From contig NZ_OBEL01000001.1 of the NCBI RefSeq assembly GCF_900215605.1, positions 1,550,001 to 1,614,000 on the forward strand: DNA of 64,000 nucleotides, read 5' to 3'. The DNA is from Cohaesibacter gelatinilyticus (GTDB lineage: Bacteria; Pseudomonadota; Alphaproteobacteria; Rhizobiales; Cohaesibacteraceae). The translations under genes were made by a program, and so were the position numbers. Shown here in pieces: positions 25,029 to 35,555 of this stretch (the first letter of the stretch is position 1; each line of letters opens with the position of its first letter). Below the pieces are notes generated by a model. That model saw only the letters and a list, made by a program, of their open reading frames with translations. It did no database searches and was not told the DNA's origin.

Positions 25029-28000
25029 ATGCGTGTAGAGCGGCGCTATACTACCAAGGGCAAATCTGCCTATGAGTCCATCGAATTTCGCAAAGCCACC
25101 AGCGAAATTCGCAATCCAGATGGATCTATCGTTTTCCAGCTGGAAAATATTGATGTCCCGGTAACCTGGTCTCAGGTTGCGTCCGATATTCTGGCACAGA
25201 AATATTTCCGCAAAGCAGGTGTTCCTGCCGCTCTGAAAAAAGTCGAAGAAAATTCTGTTCCTTCCTGGCTTTGGCGTTCTGTTCCTGATGAAGAAGCTCT
25301 CGCTGAGCTACCAGAAGATGAGCGCTTTGGACCGGAAATGTCTTGTCAGCAGGTGTTTGACCGTCTGGCTGGCACATGGACCTATTGGGGTTGGAAAGGC
25401 GGTTACTTCGATACCGACGAAGACGCCCGTGCTTTCTTTGACGAACTGCGCTATATGCTCTGCACCCAGCGCGTAGCACCCAACTCCCCTCAATGGTTCA
25501 ATACCGGCCTGCACTGGGCCTATGGCATTGATGGCCCAAGTCAGGGGCACCATTATGTAGATTTCGAGACAGGTCGCCTGACCCGTTCTGCATCCGCTTA
25601 TGAGCATCCGCAACCACATGCCTGCTTCATCCAATCTATCGGCGATGATCTGGTGAATGATGGCGGCATCATGGATCTTTGGGTTCGTGAAGCACGCCTC
25701 TTCAAATACGGTTCAGGTACAGGCACCAACTTCTCGTCCCTGCGCTCAGCAGGCGAACCCCTCTCCGGTGGCGGTAAATCCTCCGGTCTGATGTCCTTCC
25801 TCAAGATCGGTGACCGTGCAGCAGGTGCAATCAAATCCGGCGGCACCACTCGTCGCGCAGCAAAAATGGTCGTGGTAGACATCGACCATCCCGATATCGA
25901 GGAATACATTTCCTGGAAGGTGAAGGAAGAAGAGAAGGTTGCGGCAATTGTTACCGGCTCCAAGATCGTCTCCAAGCACCTTAAAACGATCCTCAAAGCT
26001 TGTGTCAATTGCGAAGGCTCCAACGACGAATGCTTTGATCCAGCCAAGAACCCGGCTTTGAAACGCGAGATCCGCGCAGCCAAGAAAGCACAGGTTCCTG
26101 AAAACTATATCCGCCGCGTTATTCAATTTGCAAAGCAAGGATACAAGGACCTCGAGTTCGAGACCTACAACACCGATTGGGATAGTGGTGCCTACCTGAC
26201 TGTATCCGGCCAGAACTCCAATAATTCCGTTCGTGTGACCGATGACTTCCTGAATGCCGTCGAACAGGACAAGGACTGGAACCTTGTAGGCCGTATCAAA
26301 GGTGACATTCGCAAAACCGTCAAAGCAAAGGAACTTTGGGAATCCATCGGTTATGCTGCATGGGCTTCTGCTGATCCCGGCCTGCAATATCACACCACCA
26401 TCAATGACTGGCATACCTGCATCAATGATGGTGAGATCATCGCGTCCAACCCATGTTCGGAATATATGTTCCTGGACAATACCGCATGTAACCTCGCATC
26501 GTTAAACCTGCTGCAGTTCCGTCATGAAGATGGCAGCTTTGATGTCGAGCAGTTCGAGCATGCCACCCGTCTGTGGACCATGGTGCTGGAAGTCTCCGTT
26601 CTGATGGCGCAATTCCCGGCTCCGGAAATTGCCGAGCGCTCTTATCTATATCGCACCCTTGGTCTTGGTTATGCCAATATTGGCGGTCTGTTGATGACCA
26701 GTGGCATTCCTTATGACAGCGAGGAAGGTCGCGCCATATGTGGAGCCATCACCGCCATCATGACCGGTATCGCCTATGCGACATCCGCAGAAATGGCCAA
26801 GGAACTTGGCCCCTTCAAGCGTTATGAAGACAATGCCGACAACATGTTGCGCGTCATTCGCAACCATCGCCGCGCAGCTTATGGCCATGCAGACGGTTAT
26901 GAAGGCTTGCAAATCAACCCGGTAGCGTTAGATCATGCCTCCTGCCCGGATAAAAACCTGATCAACCACGCTCTGGCGGCTTGGGACAAGGCTCTGGATC
27001 TCGGTCAGCAATATGGCTATCGCAACGCACAAACCACCGTTGTGGCTCCAACCGGTACCATTGGTCTGGTTATGGATTGTGACACAACCGGTATTGAGCC
27101 GGATTTTGCTCTGGTAAAATTCAAGAAGCTGGCAGGAGGTGGTTACTTCAAGATCATCAACCGCGCAGTACCAGAGTCTCTTGCAAAGCTTGGTTATAAC
27201 GAAGCACAGATCAAGGATATCGAAGCCTATGCTGTTGGTCGTGGCTCTCTGAAAGACTGCAATGCCCTCAGCCATAACGCCTTGAAAGGAAAAGGCTTTA
27301 CAGATGAGAAAATCGAAGCGATAGAAGCTGGGCTTGGTAGCGCATTCGATATCAAGTTCGCTTTCAACAAATGGAGCCTCGGTGAAGATTTCTGCAAGGA
27401 TGTTCTTGGCTTCAATGATGAGCAGCTGAACGATCCTGGCTTCGATATGCTCGGTACCCTTGGTTTCTCCAAGGACGAAATCGACGTTGCAAACATCCAT
27501 GTTTGTGGTGCCATGACCCTGGAAGGGGCCCCTCACCTCAAGGATGAGCATCTGCCGGTCTTCGATTGTGCCAACCCTTGCGGTCGCCTCGGCAAGCGCT
27601 TCCTGTCTGTCGACAGCCATATCCGCATGATGGCGGCTTCCCAGCCATTCATCTCCGGTGCGATCTCCAAGACCATCAACATGCCAAATGATGCAACGGT
27701 CGAGGATTGCAAGGAAGCTTACATGCTGTCCTGGCGTCTGGCTCTGAAAGCCAATGCGCTTTATCGCGATGGCTCCAAGCTGTCCCAGCCACTGAACAGC
27801 CAGTTGCTGGACGACGATGAGGACGAAGCAGAAGAAGCGGTAGAAGCAATTGCAGCAACCGCCACTCCGGTTCAGGAGCGTGCAGCAATTGTAACCGAGA
27901 AGATCGTGGAGCGCATCATTGAGCGCCGTATTCGCGAACGTGAGAAACTGCCCCACCGTCGTAAAGGTTACACCCAGAAGGCAACCGTTGGTGGTCACAA

Positions 28001-28712
28001 GGTTTACCTGCGTACCGGCGAATATGATGACGGCTCCATTGGTGAAATCTTCATCGATATGCATAAGGAAGGTGCAGCTTTCCGCTCCTTGATGAACAAC
28101 TTCGCCATCGCCATCTCTCTCGGCCTGCAATATGGTGTACCGCTGGAAGAATATGTCGACGCCTTCACTTTCACCCGTTTCGAGCCAGCAGGCATGGTTC
28201 AGGGTAATGAGGCAATCAAGAATGCAACCTCCATTCTTGATTATGTCTTCCGCGAGTTGGCTGTTTCCTATCTGGATCGTCACGATCTGGCTCATGTCAG
28301 CCCGGAAGATATTGCATCAACCGCAACTGGCTCCGGCTCAAATGAAGGCAAGGCCGCCGTGCCAATCTCCAAAGGTTTGCTGCGCGGCAAGACCGAGCGC
28401 TTCAAACTGGTGGATGGTGCAGATACTTCTGCAAATACCGGCACGGACACCGCAGCTCAGGCAAGTGCCAGCGCTCCTTCTGCTGCTATGCCGTCCAATT
28501 CTGCAACCATGCTCAAGCCGGACAGCCAGGTCGCTCCAAGCAATAAACCTGCTGTTGGCAAGGCAGAGCCCAGCAAGGCTGATCAGATCGCCCTTGCTCG
28601 CATGAAAGGTTATGAAGGTGAGAGTTGCGCCGAATGTGGTAACTTCACCATGGTGCGTAACGGCACCTGTCTGAAATGTGACACCTGCGGTTCTACCTCT
28701 GGCTGCTCATAA
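25029..28712 (+). CDS. nrdJ: Vitamin B12-dependent (class II) ribonucleoside-diphosphate reductase
   Basis: A 1227-residue enzyme that makes deoxyribonucleotides with adenosylcobalamin and without oxygen or a small subunit. The N-terminal substrate region has '[12 protein letters not shown]' and '[13 protein letters not shown]'. The radical-site loop is '[18 protein letters not shown]', and '[19 protein letters not shown]' is typical of the family. An acidic, Ala-rich linker follows (about residues 918-945), and the extreme C-terminus has a zinc-ribbon-like set of cysteines ('CAECGNF...CLKCDTCGS') that re-reduces the active site. The ATG follows GAGGGAAGAAA. This should be the organism's aerobic dNTP source, regulated by NrdR to judge from the upstream boxes. 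Confidence 0.97.
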   Translation: MRVERRYTTKGKSAYESIEFRKATSEIRNPDGSIVFQLENIDVPVTWSQVASDILAQKYFRKAGVPAALKKVEENSVPSWLWRSVPDEEALAELPEDERFGPEMSCQQVFDRLAGTWTYWGWKGGYFDTDEDARAFFDELRYMLCTQRVAPNSPQWFNTGLHWAYGIDGPSQGHHYVDFETGRLTRSASAYEHPQPHACFIQSIGDDLVNDGGIMDLWVREARLFKYGSGTGTNFSSLRSAGEPLSGGGKSSGLMSFLKIGDRAAGAIKSGGTTRRAAKMVVVDIDHPDIEEYISWKVKEEEKVAAIVTGSKIVSKHLKTILKACVNCEGSNDECFDPAKNPALKREIRAAKKAQVPENYIRRVIQFAKQGYKDLEFETYNTDWDSGAYLTVSGQNSNNSVRVTDDFLNAVEQDKDWNLVGRIKGDIRKTVKAKELWESIGYAAWASADPGLQYHTTINDWHTCINDGEIIASNPCSEYMFLDNTACNLASLNLLQFRHEDGSFDVEQFEHATRLWTMVLEVSVLMAQFPAPEIAERSYLYRTLGLGYANIGGLLMTSGIPYDSEEGRAICGAITAIMTGIAYATSAEMAKELGPFKRYEDNADNMLRVIRNHRRAAYGHADGYEGLQINPVALDHASCPDKNLINHALAAWDKALDLGQQYGYRNAQTTVVAPTGTIGLVMDCDTTGIEPDFALVKFKKLAGGGYFKIINRAVPESLAKLGYNEAQIKDIEAYAVGRGSLKDCNALSHNALKGKGFTDEKIEAIEAGLGSAFDIKFAFNKWSLGEDFCKDVLGFNDEQLNDPGFDMLGTLGFSKDEIDVANIHVCGAMTLEGAPHLKDEHLPVFDCANPCGRLGKRFLSVDSHIRMMAASQPFISGAISKTINMPNDATVEDCKEAYMLSWRLALKANALYRDGSKLSQPLNSQLLDDDEDEAEEAVEAIAATATPVQERAAIVTEKIVERIIERRIREREKLPHRRKGYTQKATVGGHKVYLRTGEYDDGSIGEIFIDMHKEGAAFRSLMNNFAIAISLGLQYGVPLEEYVDAFTFTRFEPAGMVQGNEAIKNATSILDYVFRELAVSYLDRHDLAHVSPEDIASTATGSGSNEGKAAVPISKGLLRGKTERFKLVDGADTSANTGTDTAAQASASAPSAAMPSNSATMLKPDSQVAPSNKPAVGKAEPSKADQIALARMKGYEGESCAECGNFTMVRNGTCLKCDTCGSTSGCS

Positions 28713-28739
28713 GATCAGTAGCTTAGAGCTCTGAAACAC

Positions 28740-28775
28740 AAAACCCCGTCAGATCATCTCTGGCGGGGTTTTCTC
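28740..28775 (+). terminator. Intrinsic terminator of nrdJ
   Basis: AAAACCCCGTCAGA pairs with TCTGGCGGGGTTTT (one T-G wobble) across a 5-base loop, followed by CTC. It also faces the convergent small gene. Confidence 0.9.
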
Positions 28776-28863
28776 ATGTCATCGAAAATATAGTGACGCA
28801 ACGCGCAGAAAACACTCCAACGTATGAAGTTGAACAAAGACGCAAATGCTCTGTTAAATGGAA

Positions 28864-29211
28864 TCAGCGGCCAGGAACAAAAGTACAATTGTTCATGGTA
28901 CCGAATTTGACCAGCTCAAGCGTCTCATTGCCGACAATTTCAACTTTGCAACCGATTCTCGCACCTGCATAGGGTGTGATCTTGGCTATCGCTTTCTGCC
29001 CCTTGGCAACAGGCAAACAAAAAGAAGTGCCAGCAATCAGATTTCCGACCTTTTCGCCACCATCTTTATTCGAAGTCACCTTGGCATATACAGTTTTTCC
29101 AGATTGATTGGACAAGCAAGCGGCGTCCACAGTGGTTGTTCCAACCATCACTATACCTGCGGTAAAAATGGCATTCCAAGGAAAACGACTAGCGGATATT
29201 TTGGACAACAC
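28864..29211 (-). CDS. Small secreted four-cysteine protein, function unknown
   Basis: A 115-residue protein not recognised as a known family. The signal peptide (about residues 9-31, ending 'VDAA') is followed by a compact domain of about 84 residues with four cysteines (C32, C65, C88, C109), likely two disulfides in the periplasm or outside. The start is a GTG, favoured because GGAGG lies seven bases upstream and no in-frame ATG is suitable. It converges on nrdJ and stands alone. Confidence 0.6.
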   Translation of the reverse strand: MLSKISASRFPWNAIFTAGIVMVGTTTVDAACLSNQSGKTVYAKVTSNKDGGEKVGNLIAGTSFCLPVAKGQKAIAKITPYAGARIGCKVEIVGNETLELVKFGTMNNCTFVPGR

Positions 29212-29499
29212 CTATGCCTCCATCATCGCGATACTTTTGCAGATTGGCCAACCAGCAACCCGACCATATTTTATTACGTCATAACAATATTAACAAATTG
29301 AAACTGCATCAAAGAGGCAAGATTAAGACCAGTTGGCCCATCAGTTCCCAAGATGAAGGCAAAAAAGAAACTGACATGAAACAGTGACAGAATGCGAAAT
29401 AGTCACAGTAAGCCTCTGAATTAAACTAAGGTATAGTTTTCACTTGACGTCACCTCGCAAACAGATCAAAAAACTAGAGGAAAAGGAGAATAACAACAA

Positions 29500-30987
29500 A
29501 TGACAAATACCTTTTCCATTCATTCCCCGGAAAAATTTCAGCATGAATCCTTCGATGACGCAGAAGCAGCCATCGAGCGTTTGATTGCCATCTACGATAC
29601 TCATACTCAATTTCTTCAAGAAGCATTTTGCCGCGTAGCCAATGGGGATATCCCCTCAACCGGACGATACCGTGCCACTTATCCTGAAATCAGGCTACAG
29701 ACTACAACACACGCTCATATCGATAGCCGCCTGTCTTTTGGCCACACACCCGGCCCCGGAAAATACCACACAACCATTACCCGGCCCGATCTGTTCCGGC
29801 ACTATTTGAAAACCCAGATCAAGCTATTGATCAAAAACCACCAGATCAGCATTGAGGTTGGTCCTTCCGAGACTCCAATCCCGGTTCATTTCGCATGGCC
29901 TCATGGCATGAATGTCGAGGGCGCTCTGCCAGAAACATGGTCACGTCCATTACGTGATATTTTCGACGTGCCTGATCTGGCAATCACCGATGATGCCATC
30001 GTCAACGGAACAAGACATTTCAATTCAGATGAAATATTACCGCTAGCTCCTTTCACAGGACCGCGCATCGATTATTCACTCCATCGACTATCGCACTATA
30101 CTGCCACAAAACCAGAGCATTTCCAGAACTTCGTCCTCTTCACAAACTACCAGTTCTATGTCGACGAATTCATCGCATGGTCAAAGAAAGAGATAGCAAA
30201 TCCAGACAGTCCTTATGAGGCATTTGTCGAAATCGGCAATCAGGTAACATACCGTGGCGATACAGAGCCAACCGAAGGCGTTGCACCAGCACGCCTGCCA
30301 CAAATGCCAGCATATCATCTGAAACGAAATGACTATTCAGGAATCACCTTGGTCAATATTGGGGTTGGACCATCCAACGCCAAAACCATCACTGATCACA
30401 TTGCTGTCCTACGTCCTCATGCATGGCTGATGCTCGGCCATTGTGCAGGTTTGCGCAATACCCAACGCCTTGGAGATTATGTTCTCGCACATGGTTATGT
30501 AAGAGAAGACCATGTCCTTGATGCCGATCTGCCAACATGGGTTCCAATTCCGCCATTGGCAGAAGTTCAGGTCGGACTGGAGCAAGCGGTCGAAGAAGTC
30601 ACAGGACTGTCAGGTTACGAGCTGAAACGCATCATGCGGACAGGCACAGTCGCCACCATCGACAATAGAAACTGGGAACTGCGAGACCATCAGGAACCGG
30701 TCGAACGCCTGTCACAATCTCGCGCCATCGGTCTGGACATGGAAAGCGCAACAATTGCAGCCAACGGCTTCCGCTTCCGCGTCCCATACGGCACCCTGCT
30801 CTGCATCTCTGACAAGCCACTGCACGGGGAGCTTAAACTTCCCGGCATGGCCAGTGACTTCTATACCCAGCAGGTCAAGCAGCATCTGAAAATCGGCATC
30901 AAGACCATGGAAAATCTACGTCAAATGCCTGTTGAGCGGCTGCATTCTCGTAAATTGCGCAGCTTCACAGAGACTGCATTTCAATAG
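29500..30987 (+). CDS. amn: AMP nucleosidase
   Basis: Hydrolyses AMP to adenine and ribose 5-phosphate, controlling the adenylate pool. The 495-residue protein has the N-terminal AMP nucleosidase domain (about residues 10-180) and a C-terminal nucleoside phosphorylase-like domain with 'NIGVGPSNAKTITDH', 'WLMLGHCAGLR', 'GDYVLAHGYVREDHVLD', 'LDMESATIAANGFRFRVPYG' and 'SDKPLHGELKLPG'. In the phosphorylase fold the 'DMES' glutamate and the later aspartate bind ribose and base. The ATG lies behind AAAGGAGAA. It is monocistronic, with its own terminator. Confidence 0.95.
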   Translation: MTNTFSIHSPEKFQHESFDDAEAAIERLIAIYDTHTQFLQEAFCRVANGDIPSTGRYRATYPEIRLQTTTHAHIDSRLSFGHTPGPGKYHTTITRPDLFRHYLKTQIKLLIKNHQISIEVGPSETPIPVHFAWPHGMNVEGALPETWSRPLRDIFDVPDLAITDDAIVNGTRHFNSDEILPLAPFTGPRIDYSLHRLSHYTATKPEHFQNFVLFTNYQFYVDEFIAWSKKEIANPDSPYEAFVEIGNQVTYRGDTEPTEGVAPARLPQMPAYHLKRNDYSGITLVNIGVGPSNAKTITDHIAVLRPHAWLMLGHCAGLRNTQRLGDYVLAHGYVREDHVLDADLPTWVPIPPLAEVQVGLEQAVEEVTGLSGYELKRIMRTGTVATIDNRNWELRDHQEPVERLSQSRAIGLDMESATIAANGFRFRVPYGTLLCISDKPLHGELKLPGMASDFYTQQVKQHLKIGIKTMENLRQMPVERLHSRKLRSFTETAFQ

Positions 30988-31016
30988 ATCATTTCACATG
31001 AGATAGAAAACAAAAC

Positions 31017-31047
31017 AAAAGGCGCATCCAATTGGAGGCGCCTTTTC
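31017..31047. terminator. Terminator after amn, facing the malic enzyme gene
   Basis: AAAGGCGC and GCGCCTTT form the stem with a small inner TCC/GGA pairing. A- and T-runs on both sides let it work in both directions. Confidence 0.8.
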
Positions 31048-31098
31048 GGTTGAACAAGAAGGGTGAAAATCACCCTTCTCCTTTTTATCTTGGACAGA

Positions 31099-33417
31099 TC
31101 ACTCGTCCTCAGAACCAGCAACTTGTGCCTTCTCATAATAGCTCTGCGCATCAACCGAAGCCAAAGCCGTCATATTGGTAACCCCTCGTGAAGTAACCGA
31201 TGGGGTAAGAATATGGGCAGGCTTCGAAGCCCCCATCAAAATAGGGCCAACATGCAAGGCATCTGTCATTACCTTCATCAGATTCAACGCAATATTGGCC
31301 GAATCCAAATTGGGAAAGACCAGAAGATTGGCTTCACCCGATAACTTTGATTTCGGCATGACACGATCACGAAGCAAAGATGACAATGCCACATCACCAT
31401 GCATCTCACCATCAACCTCAAGATCCGGTGCCCTCTCCCAAATCAAATTGACCGCTTCACGCATCTTCGCAGAAGAATCAAATTCACGAGACCCAAAGTT
31501 GGAAGCCGAAAGAAGCGCAACCTTCGGCGTGATACCAAAACGGCGAATATGCTCTGCCGCATTGATCGTGGTCTCAGCTATTTCCTCTGCACTGGGATCT
31601 TCACTGACATAGGTGTCAGTCAGGAAGTAGGCACCCTTGGAATTGATCAGCAATGACAATGCCGAATAGTCATGCATATCCTCCGCAAGGCCCAAAATAT
31701 CCGTCACTTCCCTCAAATGCTTGCGAAACCGCCCATCAAGACCGGTAATCATGGCATCAGCATCACCGCGTTTGACGGTAAGGGCAGCAATGACAGTGGT
31801 GTTCACTCGCACCACGGTGGCAGCACCTTGTGGGTTCACCCCTTTACGCCCGACACATTCCAGATATTCATCAACATATTGACGATACCGGGGATCATCC
31901 TGCGGATTGATAATTTCGCAATCATCACCTGGACGGAATTTCAAACCAAAACGTTCTGCCCGCATGCGCATCACATCTGGACGACCAATAAGAATTGGCT
32001 CTGCCAGTCCATCTTCTATCGCGATTTGGGCCGCACGCAAAACCCGTTCATCTTCACCATCCGCATAAACAACCCGCTTTGGATTGCTCTTGGCCTTGGC
32101 AACCATGTTTTTCATGATCAAGCCAGAGCGGAAAACGAAACGCCGAAGACGTTCCTGATAGGCTTCAAAATCCTCGATTGGGCGTTTGGCCACACCAGTA
32201 TCCATCGCAGCTTTCGCGACCGCCGGTGCAATGCGCAAAATCAGACGTGGGTCAAAGGGTGTCGGGATCAGATAATTTGGACCAAAGGGATGCAGCTTGC
32301 CGTCTGCTGCCTGAGCCGCAACATCGGAAATCTCCTCACGCGCCAGCCCTGCAATGGCTTTTACCACCGCATGTTTCATTTCCTCATTGATTGCAGTTGC
32401 TTCCACATCCAGAGCACCACGGAAAATATAAGGAAAACAAAGAACATTATTGACCTGGTTGGGATAATCCGAGCGTCCGGTACACAACATTGCATCCGGA
32501 CGAACCTTCTGCGCATCTTCAGGTAGAATTTCAGGATTCGGGTTGGCCAACGCCATGATCAGCGGGTTCTTTGCCATCCGCTCCACCATATGCGGTTTCA
32601 AAACACCACCAGCAGACAGACCAAGGAAAATATCAGCCCCATCAATCACATCATCAAGCGTACGCAAATCTGTTTTCTGAGCGAATACCCCTTTCCACTC
32701 GTCCATCTGCTCGCGGCCTTCGTAAACCACGCCATCAATATCGGTGACCCAGATATTCTCACGCCTGGCACCAAGGGATACCAGCAAATTCAGACAAGCC
32801 AAAGCAGCCGCACCTGCGCCAGATGCAACAATCTTGGCATTTTCCAAAGACTTGCCCGCATGCTCCATGCCATTCATCGCAGCCGCACCTACGATAATGG
32901 CCGTCCCGTGCTGATCATCATGGAAAACAGGAATATCCATTCGCTCACGGCATTTGCGCTCAATCTCGAAACATTCAGGCGCCTTGATATCTTCCAGATT
33001 GATGCCACCAAATGTAGGCTCGAGCGAGGTAACAACATCAACGAACTTATCAATACCAGTCTCATCGACTTCGATATCGAATACATCAACACCAGCAAAT
33101 TTTTTGAAAAGAACGGCCTTCCCTTCCATTACCGGCTTGGAGGCCAGCGGACCAATCGGGCCAAGCCCCAGAACTGCCGTACCGTTGGAAACCACGGCCA
33201 CAAGGTTACCGCGCGCCGTATAGTCAAAAGCCTTTCCCGGATCCTTGGCGATATCGACACAAGGAGCTGCAACACCCGGACTATAGGCAAGAGCCAAATC
33301 TCGCTGGTTACCAAGAGGCTTTGTAGCGGCTATCTCCAATTTCCCCGGCTGAGGATAGGAATGATAAAAACATGCGGCTTCATCCAGTTCATTCTTTTCC
33401 GACCGGGTATCTGACAT
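31099..33417 (-). CDS. maeB: NADP-dependent malic enzyme fused to a phosphotransacetylase-like domain
   Basis: A 772-residue MaeB-type enzyme that decarboxylates malate to pyruvate, making NAD(P)H. The malic enzyme half (about residues 1-430) shows 'YSPGVAAPC', '[12 protein letters not shown]', the nucleotide-binding '[13 protein letters not shown]' and 'ALANPNPEI'. The C-terminal half (about 435-772) is related to phosphate acetyltransferase ('[13 protein letters not shown]', '[14 protein letters not shown]'); in known MaeB proteins this half is regulatory and binds acetyl-CoA. The ATG at 33417 was chosen over one at 33441 because AAAGGAG lies upstream of it only. Confidence 0.94.
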   Translation of the reverse strand: MSDTRSEKNELDEAACFYHSYPQPGKLEIAATKPLGNQRDLALAYSPGVAAPCVDIAKDPGKAFDYTARGNLVAVVSNGTAVLGLGPIGPLASKPVMEGKAVLFKKFAGVDVFDIEVDETGIDKFVDVVTSLEPTFGGINLEDIKAPECFEIERKCRERMDIPVFHDDQHGTAIIVGAAAMNGMEHAGKSLENAKIVASGAGAAALACLNLLVSLGARRENIWVTDIDGVVYEGREQMDEWKGVFAQKTDLRTLDDVIDGADIFLGLSAGGVLKPHMVERMAKNPLIMALANPNPEILPEDAQKVRPDAMLCTGRSDYPNQVNNVLCFPYIFRGALDVEATAINEEMKHAVVKAIAGLAREEISDVAAQAADGKLHPFGPNYLIPTPFDPRLILRIAPAVAKAAMDTGVAKRPIEDFEAYQERLRRFVFRSGLIMKNMVAKAKSNPKRVVYADGEDERVLRAAQIAIEDGLAEPILIGRPDVMRMRAERFGLKFRPGDDCEIINPQDDPRYRQYVDEYLECVGRKGVNPQGAATVVRVNTTVIAALTVKRGDADAMITGLDGRFRKHLREVTDILGLAEDMHDYSALSLLINSKGAYFLTDTYVSEDPSAEEIAETTINAAEHIRRFGITPKVALLSASNFGSREFDSSAKMREAVNLIWERAPDLEVDGEMHGDVALSSLLRDRVMPKSKLSGEANLLVFPNLDSANIALNLMKVMTDALHVGPILMGASKPAHILTPSVTSRGVTNMTALASVDAQSYYEKAQVAGSEDE

Positions 33418-33748
33418 GGACGGGGGGCTCCTTTTCAGCATCAGAACGCAGCAAACCGCGCTCTTGTCAGAACAACTGATCCTGACAAGGCACGAGAGGG
33501 ATATATGCTACGACTTTTTTCTCATAGACGAATGAGGAAAAGTTTAGCCGCTCTTTTCGCATATGACGAGAGACGGCATGCCAGATTTTCGAGCAATCCC
33601 CGCCCTTTGACCAATTTTCAAACGAATTTTAGCCCTAAGGAAGGATAGCAGTTTCCCTTAGGAAAGCTTGTTTGATCAAAACATTGAGGAAAACAGCAAA
33701 AGAAAAGAGTTGTTTGTCATTGAGCCAACAGAACCAACCAAAACAGAA
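33418..33748. other. Intergenic region between maeB and the first EAL gene
   Basis: 331 bases carrying the maeB promoter and the 3' end of the upstream EAL transcript. One hairpin is visible, CCTAAGGAA (33634-33642) with TTCCCTTAGG (33653-33662), with a one-base bulge and no clear T-run. No gene is seen. Confidence 0.5.
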
Positions 33749-35374
33749 TCAGGCGGCTTCCTGAGCCTCGAAACTCTCGTCAACTGACATATTGTCATCA
33801 TCATCAGCTGCAGGCGCCTTGGCGATTTTACCCTGACTGCGAGAGGCCATAACCAGATCGACAAAGGCGTTACCAGGCAATGCTGGAGAGAATAGATAAC
33901 CTTGCGCGGTGGAAACGCCAAGCTTTTTGAGATGCTCAACCTGATCTTCGGTTTCAACACCTTCTGCAACCACACCAATATCAAGGCTGCAAGCCAGTTC
34001 AATAAGAGAATTGACAACCTCCGCCCCAACCAGACCACGCTTGAGGGAATCCACCAAAATTTTATCAAGCTTGAGAATGTCGACAGAAATCTCGGTCAAG
34101 CTATAGAGACCACTATGTCCAGCCCCCACATCATCAATGGCAATTTGCGAACCAAGCTCCTGAATTTTCTTGATGATCCGTTTGGCCTGATCTGTATCAT
34201 TCAACGGCACGCGGTCAGAAATCTCGAAAACCAGATTCTCATAGGCAATCTGCGACCCCTCAAAAACGTGCCTGATATCTGAGAGAATGGAATCATCTGC
34301 CAACTGACGAGAGAACAAATTGAAGGAAATCTTGAAGTCGGATCCTGCATCAACAATAGGTGCAATCAGATCACGAGCATCTTCAAAAATGGCACAGGTA
34401 ATCTCTCGCGTCAGATCGAACCGTTCTGCCGTTGGTATGAAATCATGTGGCAGCACAGACCCGCCACCAGGCCTGTTCCAGCGAGCCAAAACTTCACATC
34501 CGCTGATCTGGCCATTGTTCAAATCGACAATCGGCTGCAAATAGGCCTCAAACTCACCATTATCCAAAGCATCGAGGATCTTGTCGCCTTCATCTGGGCG
34601 ATAACGACCAAGCGCATATCCGGCACCAATCGCCGCCAACCCAAGCGCCAACCCAAACAGATTTATTATCTTTTCCACTCCGGACAAAGAGGCCTTTACA
34701 GCAGCTGAAGGAATGGAAATTGACGCTTCAAAAGGAAGATAGTCGGAACTTTCTCGAACAGAAACAGCAACATCCTGCGATGGTTGAATCGGCTCGTGCA
34801 GATAGAGCGGAGAATTCTTGCCCAGCGACAACATGGCTGTTCGATAGCGGCGCAGATCATTGCGCACAGGGTCCAGAACCAATAACTCACCGGGAACCCG
34901 CGCAACCAGTCGGCGACCATTGCTGATATGGCGCACCACCAGCAGTGATAGTTTCCCGACTTCATTGCCAGATAGCGATAAACTGATCTCAGGAGCATTG
35001 GCCTGATAATTTGGAAGCAAACCGCTTTGACGCGATGATTGCCCGATATCGGTACAAACAAGATTTCCATTGCGATCCACCAAGCCAATGGTATCAACCC
35101 ATGGCACGGCCCGCGTGGCATCACTGAGAAGAAAGCGATGATCTGTAGTACAGGACAGCCCTGTCGTCTGAGCCAGACGGTCCAAGACACCAATAGCACT
35201 CATGCTGGCATGCGAAGCGCGATCCAGCATAAGCTGAGCAGATGTCTGCATATCAGCCTCGGCTGTTCGCTTGCCCTGCCACATCAGCATGGACTGTGCA
35301 GCAAACGTCAAAACCGCAACGCCAGCAACACCTGCCATCATATAAGCCGCTATCTTTTTGGCATTCCTGATCAT
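33749..35374 (-). CDS. Membrane-bound EAL-domain cyclic-di-GMP phosphodiesterase (CSS-type sensor)
   Basis: A 541-residue protein. Membrane segments at about residues 9-31 and 234-256 frame a periplasmic domain with cysteines C75 and C107, laid out like the CSS domain of redox-regulated phosphodiesterases, although the second motif reads CTD instead of CSS. The cytoplasmic EAL domain (about 262-515) has EVL (294-296) instead of EAL, but retains 'ISFNLF', 'FEISDR', 'IDDVGAGHSG', 'LKLDK', 'VAEGVET' and 'AQGYLF'. Catalytic and metal-binding residues are thus mostly kept, and hydrolysis of c-di-GMP is likely. An acidic tail follows. It is downstream of a paralogue on the same strand. Confidence 0.9.
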   Translation of the reverse strand: MIRNAKKIAAYMMAGVAGVAVLTFAAQSMLMWQGKRTAEADMQTSAQLMLDRASHASMSAIGVLDRLAQTTGLSCTTDHRFLLSDATRAVPWVDTIGLVDRNGNLVCTDIGQSSRQSGLLPNYQANAPEISLSLSGNEVGKLSLLVVRHISNGRRLVARVPGELLVLDPVRNDLRRYRTAMLSLGKNSPLYLHEPIQPSQDVAVSVRESSDYLPFEASISIPSAAVKASLSGVEKIINLFGLALGLAAIGAGYALGRYRPDEGDKILDALDNGEFEAYLQPIVDLNNGQISGCEVLARWNRPGGGSVLPHDFIPTAERFDLTREITCAIFEDARDLIAPIVDAGSDFKISFNLFSRQLADDSILSDIRHVFEGSQIAYENLVFEISDRVPLNDTDQAKRIIKKIQELGSQIAIDDVGAGHSGLYSLTEISVDILKLDKILVDSLKRGLVGAEVVNSLIELACSLDIGVVAEGVETEDQVEHLKKLGVSTAQGYLFSPALPGNAFVDLVMASRSQGKIAKAPAADDDDNMSVDESFEAQEAA

Positions 35375-35555
35375 GAAATCTCAGTTAAACTCAATCTATC
35401 CGCTTCACACCCCTCTGATTGGCAAGCACCTGAGCATACAGACACCTCAATCCGGAGTTTGATAAAAATCTTCGCAAACTTATCTAAATTTTCAGATAAC
35501 AAATCACGCTGGAAAAACGGTCAAAAGCCGAAAAACTCTGATTGCTCATATATGG

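Noticed and set aside
25029-25031. Frameshift or pseudogene among the main genes
   Set aside because: Apart from the programmed prfB site, all genes read through with normal lengths.
26928-28295. 455-codon frame on the minus strand
   Set aside because: It lies inside nrdJ, whose coding frame has strong family motifs throughout.
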